From: Chara braunii
Taxonomy: Eukaryota; Streptophyta; Charophyceae; Charales; Characeae
DNA length: 44,572 nt
Direction: 5' to 3'
NCBI GenBank assembly: GCA_003427395.1
Contig: BFEA01000388.1
Coordinates: 523,163 to 567,734, forward strand
Positions 33,879 through 42,700 of this stretch are shown here, in pieces. The notes below the pieces were generated by a model, which made no database searches, was not told where the DNA came from, and saw nothing but the letters and a program-made list of their open reading frames with translations. Both the position numbers and the translations under genes were made by a program. Numbering within the stretch: the first letter of the stretch is position 1; every line of letters starts with the position of its first letter.

Positions 33879-36569
33879 ATAGTAGACCAGCTTTTTTCTT
33901 TTTCTATTCAGGGCTTGTTCAAGTCTCTTGTCCCCTTCTAGCACAATCTTTGATTGTATCGCCTTGTGGGGTGAGATACCTGCTTCTTTTGCCTCTTTGT
34001 CACTTTGTCCTGATATTCCTCACCTGGACCGTCATCCCCTTACCTATTTCACCTCAGGGAAGAAGTGTGGGAAACATTTTTCTCTGAGGCTTCTAGGTCT
34101 TCACAGTGCAGAGTTCGGCTACTGATTGGCCGCAATATCTGGTTGCTAGGTTTGCCTGGTCCGCAAACCGGCAAGTGCCTGGCCCCGGCGTCAGATCTAT
34201 CGAGGCCAATGTAGCTCTAGTGATTAACGAACCGGACACCGATTAATATAATATTGACGTGTGTAAAGCCACAGGGCGGAGGTAATCATCGATAATAACA
34301 AGCTGACAAACATCTTGTGTAGATTGCGAACACGTAGCTGCGAAGAAGAAAGCTGAGATCAATGGTAGGGCGTCGGTCCACTACACACAATTCCTAATGT
34401 ATGTGATTCTGAAGCTAGTCCCTATACATTCAACATTTCTGGTTGTCCGAATGTATACGGATTGATAGCCCAGATACATTTTGAGTGTTATCTAGTGGAG
34501 CAAGGCCCATAAGGGTTCAATTCTCTCTTCCACATTCAGAGAGCAAAGGAGGATAAGGGAGGGGGAAGACACTGGAGGGTCCATGTGTTTGTGTGGTGGG
34601 TGGACGCTGGGGGGAGAGGAAGGGGTTATTGGCGGCCAGAGGACAGCTTGGAGGGGAGGCTACAGGGTAGTTGGGGGGCCTACCAGGCATTTCATTTATC
34701 CTAGGGGCCCTTTGCAAGCTTTTCTCTTCAATAAAATTTCCCTACTTCTTGAATCTGTCTGCCTTACACCCTCATGAAGTCTACTATTTGCCAGTATTTG
34801 GTTGATGAAGATGGTGAATATGAATTTGTGAATGTCTTCGCCAAAGAATGTTCGCTCGGTAATGCTGGAGGTGGTTGGCTTGGGGTTGTGCAGCTTGTGC
34901 TCTTCAAAGAAGGGTTGGTTTGGTGGAAATTTATCGGATACATAAGTGGGTACACAGCACAGCGATGAATGGAAACATGTCTGGAAGGGGCCATGCTAAT
35001 CTTCTTCTCTGTATTGTTCCAATTTTAAGGGATGCCAAGAAGGACAGCCTGTGAATTCACTGATCTAGTAACTGCCCCTCCCGGCTATCCCAAAAAGAAA
35101 AAGGAAAAAAGAAAAAAAAAAAAGAAGAAAGAAAAAAAAAGAAAAAAGAAAAAAAAAAGAAAAAAAAAGAAAAAAGAAAAAAGAAAAAGAAAAAAGATTG
35201 ATTGAGAGATGTATGAGATGTAACCAGATTCTGGTGTTGTTTTTCTTCTTTTTCTTGTTTTTCTTCTGTTTTTTTTTTTCCCCTGACTCACTTGTGCAGC
35301 TCAGAGGCCAAGCCATTTTATCCACTTGCTCTGCGGACTTTATTCGATACTCCTCCGACGACATTTTACGTTGCGGATCCACCACCTATGCCTGTGTTCA
35401 TGCTGAACCAGCGGGCGAAGGTGCTGCCGGCATACACCCAGAGTGGCCTTCTCTCGGCATGGCCTGAAGCATTCACCATATCTGGGAACAACGGGTCCGA
35501 TTCTCTCAACTTTTCGGTTGCACCAACTTCCAACTGCCCTCTTGCTCTGCCAAATGCGCCTGTGGCCAATCCAGCCTTTGTTGTTGCGTCACCCTTGCCG
35601 TCGTCTGTCCCACCTCCGTCGGTTCATCTGTACTCGATTCAGTCTGTGCCATCATCATCTGCCCCTGGCTATTGCAATGTTCGTTCACAGCAAGCTGCAT
35701 TGTCTGGCGGTCATGCTATGGTGTCACGGTACATGCCTCTCTCTCAACCTTCCTCCTTCGCTTCTAGTTCGCTTGCCGCATTGGCTCTGTCTTCCACGTC
35801 AGCTGCTCTTACTAATTGCAACCCTATCCAGTTTCCATTCACCAATACACAGCAACACTCCCACGTGTTTCAGGGCCCTCCACCTCAAGGACCATTGCAT
35901 CAGGGCCACAACTCAGATTGGCAAACGCAGGTACCGAACGGCGGGACGCATGTGCCGCTTCCGTCACCTTGGTCCCCGCCTCCAGTGGAATGTCCCTGCG
36001 ATCCCTCCTCCTCCTCCGCTGCTCTGGGTGATCGTCCCTTGATCACACAGCCAGGGGCATCATCGTCATCTGTTTACAACTGTTTACCGACGGGTGGCGA
36101 CTTTGTGACCAGTGGAGTTCCACCGGGTGCGCGAGCGCCGATCTCTCTGGTGGCTGGCCATTTGGCAGCGACTCATGCATCGAAAGGCGGTTGCAGTGCA
36201 TCCAGCTGTATAGGACAGTCTGTTTCTTCGAAAAAGCGCTGTTCGATCGGAGCACTGCCGGCAGGAGGAAGTGCATCTACTGTAAAAACAGCTTGGCATG
36301 CAGTTTCTGGACCTTCGACCAGCAGCGTCGCCATGGGTGAAGTGACTGGACCTTTGTCTTCTGGCCGAAAATGGGTTGTCGCCAGCAGCGGAGGATATTC
36401 TGCGGGATTGACATCAATTCACTCTGCAAATGCAATTGATTGTGTAGACGGCATCGCACATTGTCGGAGCGCTTCGTCACACAAAGTGGTTGGACACACA
36501 AGGACTGCTGCGGAGTCCACCAAAGCATGCCCATGTGCGATGAAGCAATTGAGACAGGTACACAGACTG

Positions 36570-36609
<40 letters not shown>

Positions 36610-39600
36610 ACAAAACAGAACCTAACGGTTCTGGCTCCTTTTCCATTCTGGGGAGCATCAGTCTGGTTCCTATTCCACCGGCAAGTCAGAAATGATTACA
36701 AAGGGTACTCACACACGCTCCTCCCCTTTATGGTAGGAAGGCCCGAAGGACGGCATTGATTACTTCCCGTGGGAAGGATGTACCATCATTCACCCCTGCC
36801 TAAGTTAGCCTCTTGANGTAACCTAGGGCTTGTAAAGCCTCACCGGAGTTGTGAACTCAGTGTTATGGTGTCTGTCTGTTGAACTATCTGGGCTTCCCTA
36901 GTTCTGCCTCTCAGCTGTAAGGCTGTCAAATCTGTGTGAATTACTGGTAGAGCTAGGTCTGTCTTCCACTGTCTCTCTTACCTTTGCACCCTTATCCCTA
37001 AACAGAACCCCTTCGGAGGCCTTGCCGGGCTGTAACTTCTCGACACACCTCTCTGTCCCTTTTGGAGGATTTCTAAAAACCCTTAAACCCTAAACCCTTC
37101 TTCTGTTTATGCTCCCAGATTCAACCCTGGGCAGAATGGTCCTGAACTCTCCCTTGATTCCTCACGGTTCGTGTCCCCTGGGCCCCTGATGTGTCCCTTT
37201 CCTTCTGTCGAGGTCTAGGATGCTAGTATGCCCTGGGAAGTTGCCAGCTGGCTAACGCCTCTTACTGAGACAGAGTTATGCCACTCCCTCCAGCAAATTC
37301 GGTCCTCTCGCAATTCTGCAATCTTACACAGACTGAACTTCATGTGTCGTTTTTCCCTTTTTTTTTTGGGAGTTCTTGACAAGAAGACGGCAGTCTAAAA
37401 GTAATAATAAAAAACAAAATTGCAAGGAAATAAGCAATGCGAACAGCAAAAATCAAGTTGCGACAAATCACAGAAAACCAGAAATTATTGAGCTGAAATT
37501 GAAAGCGGAAATCAATGCGCGAACCACACCAAATAGGAGTGAGCAAAGCACGGAAGTCTCTTGATAATGATAGCCCTTCCAACGCCTCCAATCACCAATA
37601 CAACAACAATGCAGCTCTCCCCCTGCAGGTGGCTGTCCCACTGTCCCAGCTGCTCGTGCAATGCTGCCGCATTGCCCGGATACCTGGATGGCTGGCATGC
37701 TGCTGTCTAGCCTTATGTGCTGACTGGAGAGGGCGAGCAGCCTCTGGCCAGGCTGCACCCACTCCCAGTTGGCTGCGCCTTGGGACCGTCCAGAATCTGC
37801 ATGAGGCCAGCATCTTCAACCAACTCGTGGGCTGGGCCTACCGGTTAGTTGAAGATGCTGCATGTGTGCAGCAATTACCTGGGGCCCCATCCTGCTTGCA
37901 TTGGTCTGTTCTCAGGCCAGCCTCATCTTTTGCAGGCGCGGCTTCACTTAAGGTTGGCAGGGCCCTTTCCTGGCTAACCGAGGTACTGAATTGCAATCAG
38001 ACTCACTCTCTTCTTCGCTTCACATACATGCAAACAGATGGCAACTCACAGTGGCGCATAGCGCCCACTCAAAGCTCATAGATATGAAAAATGAGAACAC
38101 AGTTCAGATGCAAACTCGCTTCAACAGGCTATGGCGCATCAGCGCCTGTACATCCCAACTCTTGATACTGTGTCCAACACCACTGTTCGCACACACTCAA
38201 CTCTGGATCACCCTGAATACCCCACACACATTGACTGTAGCACACACTCGTAGGCACGCACTAACTCCTAACACTAGCTATGGCAGCTATGGCCGCCGGC
38301 TACTACTGCCTATGGACACCCTGCCTCTCTTCAGCCCACTTCGACTTCGGGCAACCTGCAGACCACCTCGTACCCCAGCGCTTCCGCATGGGCAGCGAAT
38401 GAATGAATGGCTGGACGCTGCCTCTTGATTTATACTTCTGTAGGTCGTTGGTCTGCCCCTTTTCCACCGGGCCGATGGTGCGCACAGTCCCTCATGGTAC
38501 TTGCTGACTGTACAAAGTGAGACTGGGACTGGGTACCGCTGATTTGGTAAGCGAAGTTGGACTCACCACTTGCCCACTTGCCTCTGGTGTGCTGTGTAAA
38601 ACATGAGAAGAAACTTGATAGGCCACTTCTGGACCTTCCGGAAGTTTGCGGACTTGGCCTTTCAGAACTGTAGCAGCTACGACCTTGACCTTTCAGGACT
38701 GTAGCAGCTACGATCTTGACCTTTCAGAACTTCAATAACTATGACCCCTATGCAGGTATGACCCCTGCTTTGACAGGTCCAAGGTTCAAGACCCGACAAC
38801 TACTCAGACCTACGACAGACCACTCTCAACTACTAACACACAGGTCACGGGCTCAAAACTCACAGGGTCGACTTGATACTGTCCACAGGTAAGGTAAGGT
38901 AAGGTGAGGTCTGGGGATCGAGCCCTGGGATCCGCATCTGTGTCTGCAAAAGGTGAAAACCGTTTCAGAATCCTTGCAAAATTTTACCATTATTTGTACT
39001 ATAATACAAAATAACATATTAGATAAGACCGGCAACAGTCTTGCTGTGACTTCTTGTCCTCGCGGAGATACATAATGAATGTTATAACACCAATCTTGTC
39101 AATTTATTGTTTTTTTTAATGATTTTTTTCTCTGTTATTACGAAATATGTGAATCCAGGGTTTGTAAAAAAATATTGCAAAATATTTCAATCTAGCCTCT
39201 GTAGAGAATTCGCAAACTTGTTCCGAGCTTTCGAAGCTGTGTGATGGTCACATCGACAAGTCTCAATGGCCATGTGTCACCACTCTCTTTCTTCAGGTTG
39301 TTCCTATGATGTCTGGTGCAGATATCGGAATGGAGCATGAGATCAAGACCAATGAATGATCAAGGAACGAACAAAAGAGGAAGAATAGGTAATATCAAAT
39401 GAAGTTATAAATGCCAATTTTGTAAAGAACAAAACTTACGAAGGAGGTTGCGATCTATGAAATCAGTCATGCAAAGCAAATCCGTGAAGACAGTCACTAC
39501 TAAACCTTGTAGGTGAATACTAGACACATGTAACTTTTAATAAACAGATCATGAGTTCAAAATTCAAACTTCAAATCCACCATAAAGTTAGGAACTGCCT

Positions 39601-39674
39601 CCTTTAAATGAATAAATAAGTTAAAATAACAAGAAATAATAAATGAAATTAGTAATATGAGTAAATGAAGAAAT

Positions 39675-39706
<32 letters not shown>

Positions 39707-42700
39707 AAATTGCTCTGTTTTACTGTGTATGAACTTTGAAGCGGTCGGAGTCAGTGATAAATGAGCCCTTGTCAACAATGTGTTGTTTTTATTCTTTTTT
39801 TTTTTTTTTTAATCCAGAAAACGCCCAGGTTGTTGTGTATGAACTTTGAAGCTGTCGACAACTTTTAATACCCCAGTGCAGCTAGTTGATGCTAATGTTG
39901 TGTCCGTGGCTATGTTGCTCTGCCTCTTCAGCTTGCTCGTATGCTGTCCTTGGAGGAGATTGCAATGGAGAGGGATATCAAGGGCCACGATCTGTACAAT
40001 GTCCACCTTTCTGTGCACAGATCATCTTCTTTGCTGACGATATTCTCACTAGAGGTAACTGTGGCACTGTTTCACTGGAGTTTACTGTTCCCTTGTGACA
40101 GCACACGACTCTGGCTATCGGTTAGTGTTTGTATCGAAGGGTGTGCAGCGATGGATCCTATTGGAGTCCTCAGGACTGGCACTGTCTCCTCGAGTGCTGC
40201 ATTAAGTTCGGTCCGTCCATGCTGCTCAACTCACAGCAATCAATACCCAGAACCAGGAAATATTAATTTCTGAAACGTGACTTGAATGTCAACTATGGAC
40301 ACGAAAAGGAGGGCTCAACATCAGGAGGAGGGGGAGGAAGAAGAAGAAGAAGAAGGAGAGTATGTCAATTGAAAAGGAAGAGGAAGGGAAAAACTGTGGG
40401 TCGTGAATTGGAAGGAGGCCGTACACCAGGACTTTCTTAGATGTATTAGACTCTTATTTATGACCAGATTCTCTTGAAGGAGTTCCAATGTGAGCATGCC
40501 CTTGGAGCAGTGGAGTGTGGTAGATAGTGGGAAGTCATTGTCAGAAAGGCACAGAAGTGCAGACGTGTATGGGTGGTGTGTCACATCTGGAGGAAGCCAG
40601 GGACCGGAGCAGGAGTGGGGAGCACACAAATGGTTATCTGGTACCCCCACTATTTGTTGTTTGGGTCACAATCCTTCCCGCTCTCCCTCCCTGCCAAAAG
40701 AGCACTGAAACAAGTTTTTCGGGGGCCAGTTTTCCCCCGCTCTTGTGCCTTTGTTGTCCTTTTTTGCTTTTTCTTTGTAGCTTGTATGCTGTTTGTTAAT
40801 GGTTTGTAATACGTATGTAGTGCACGGGATGCTGGCCTCTTGGGTTGTTCTGTTATAAAAGCTACTAGGAAAACACAAAAGGGGCTACCCATTCTCTTCC
40901 CCTCTCTCCTCCGTACCCACCCCTGTCATGCTCTGAATTGTGTAATTGGCCGAGACAAAAAGGCTTACTTCACCACTTACCAAATGTCAAAATTCGTTTG
41001 TGTGCCATCCCGTAAAAGAAAATAAAGTACAATGCATGCACAGTTTCTCACACTTGGGGAGTAGTGCGGCAATGGCCCGAACAGTGAGGTTGTATGAGTC
41101 ACCTCTGACAGTGGGCGTACTCAGAAAATGCAGGTATTGATTAGTTCATCTTGCATTTATTCAGCTTTCTTTCCCCTCACCACTAGGGGCTTAATCCCAT
41201 ATGCCTAAATTCAATCTCAATGCCAAAGTCGGCCTTAAATGGGCAGCTGTCTATGTACTTTTTTTCCAATTTGAGCCATGGATTCTAATGGATCACAGCA
41301 GCACCACTGAAGAAGGTGGAGGGATGGGAGAGGGAGGGGAGGATAAGAGGCAGAGCGGACCAAATGTTGTCGCAGCCGACTGGTCCCCTTACCCCTTACC
41401 CCTTGGGATGGCTCAGCCTCCTTCCTGTCAATTCTGCTGAAGGTGAGAGCCTGTAAGGTCTGGCCAGCGATGGACGATGCTGTTCATCCGGATCACTGGT
41501 CCTACTCCCTTCTTTCTCTGCAGCCTTCTGGAAGCTGAATGTGCGCTGTTACCAGCCATAACTAGTTATAAACCACCCCTGACATTTGAGTATGAACCTC
41601 ACTTTCCTGTCTCTTTTCATCTACCAAGTCGTCCAATTGGCATCGCCACCCTTGGCTTTGTTCCTCAAGGATTTTGTGTGCACTGATGATGGCATTGTTT
41701 CTTGGGCGAACCAGGTTCCAGGTCTACCAGAAAACCGGCCTTCGGTTCTGCACGGAGATGTAGTGCATATTCGATTTGCCAGCCAGCAGTCTATTGAATA
41801 CGCGGCATCAGTCTTTGCGGTGGAAGTGCGACCTGTGCCTCGACTGCTGCTTGCTTTGCCAAAAGGAGTGGTGGCGGAGGAGGAGAATGCCAGAACGGTG
41901 CAGCTGGAGGCCTTGCAAAAGGAGCTGGTTCATGTCCGGTTCACGTTTCACCGGTCCTTACTCAAGGTATACGTCTCATTGAATGGGCAAATCATGCCTG
42001 TGGGATAGAACCCCTTTACCTCCTCTGCACAATATTAAAATCCTTAAAAGAGTGCTTTGGTGAGTGGGGCTGGTTGGCATGTGTTCCATATCAGGGGGCA
42101 TTCATATCCTGGAAGATGAACAGCCTCTCTTTTTTGCCTTTTCTTTACCGGTTTTGATAAGGCATAGCCTCAAGGCTATGGCTCCTTTTTCGCTGGAACC
42201 CTCTTTCCTCTCGTCAGTGTGCCACATTTTGTGTCATTTTTGAAGCTTCCCTTGCTCCTGTGCATTAGATGAACAAGGGTATACCCTGGGCGTCACAATG
42301 GGAGGTGATGGGCAGAAGCTCACAATAATTTTACCATTGGCTGGGGGTTGCTTTAGGTGATGCAATCAAACCTGAGTACTGCTGTAAGGATTTCTCCCTT
42401 TGGAGGAGAGTGACTTAAGCTTCAAGCATACTGTTGTGCACGTTGTGCAGGACACGACTGTATGCCGTCCCCGTTTTGCGGTTGTCTGGTCCTCGTTATG
42501 GATTGAACACGATTGAAGTGGTCATGGCCTCAAATTGCATCCAATCCCCAGCCCCTACATTATGTGCTTGTCTGATTCTGATCATGCGTTGGGACTCGGG
42601 AGGTGATTGCCTCAAATTGCATCCAATCCCCAGCCCCTACATTATGTGCTTGTCTGATTCTGATCATGCGCTGGGAGGTGATTGAAGAGGCCATGGTGTC

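Larger units (their letters stand above)
32473..35299 (+). other. intron 3 of the helicase gene (2.8 kb)
   Basis: Begins GTATGG and ends TTCCCCTGACTCACTTGTGCAG. It contains a decayed copy of exon 3, a retroposon tail (33285-33341), three short units of GGCGAAAGGGCCAAAT (33158-33210), tandem phrases with GTAAACCAAC and TGACA-TGTCAAATCA (33400-33600), a compound microsatellite, and an antisense U6 fragment near its 3-prime end. Confidence 0.75.
36558..39931 (+). other. intron 4 of the helicase gene (3.4 kb)
   Basis: Begins GTACAC and ends CTCTGCCTCTTCAG. After the 750-bp retroposon come AT-rich sequence, a GC-richer block at about 37600-38520 without a recognised product, a 31-bp tandem repeat, and AT-rich sequence with (AATC)n at 39670-39700. 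A hairpin AGCATCTTCAAC / GTTGAAGATGCT lies at 37809-37820 with 37848-37859. The phrase GTATGAACTTTGAAGC occurs twice (39727, 39837). Confidence 0.75.

Noticed and set aside
37080-37100. Interstitial telomere
   Set aside because: Only about two AAACCCT-type units, inside a retroposon; at most a telo-box-like motif.
37515-38081. 188-codon open frame in intron 4 as a gene or exon
   Set aside because: No recognisable motif; exons 4 and 5 join in phase without it, giving the expected family helix.
38903-38930. Minus-strand B-box-like sequence GGGCTCGATCCC
   Set aside because: It is a single short match without an A box or stems, next to a GGTAA simple repeat.
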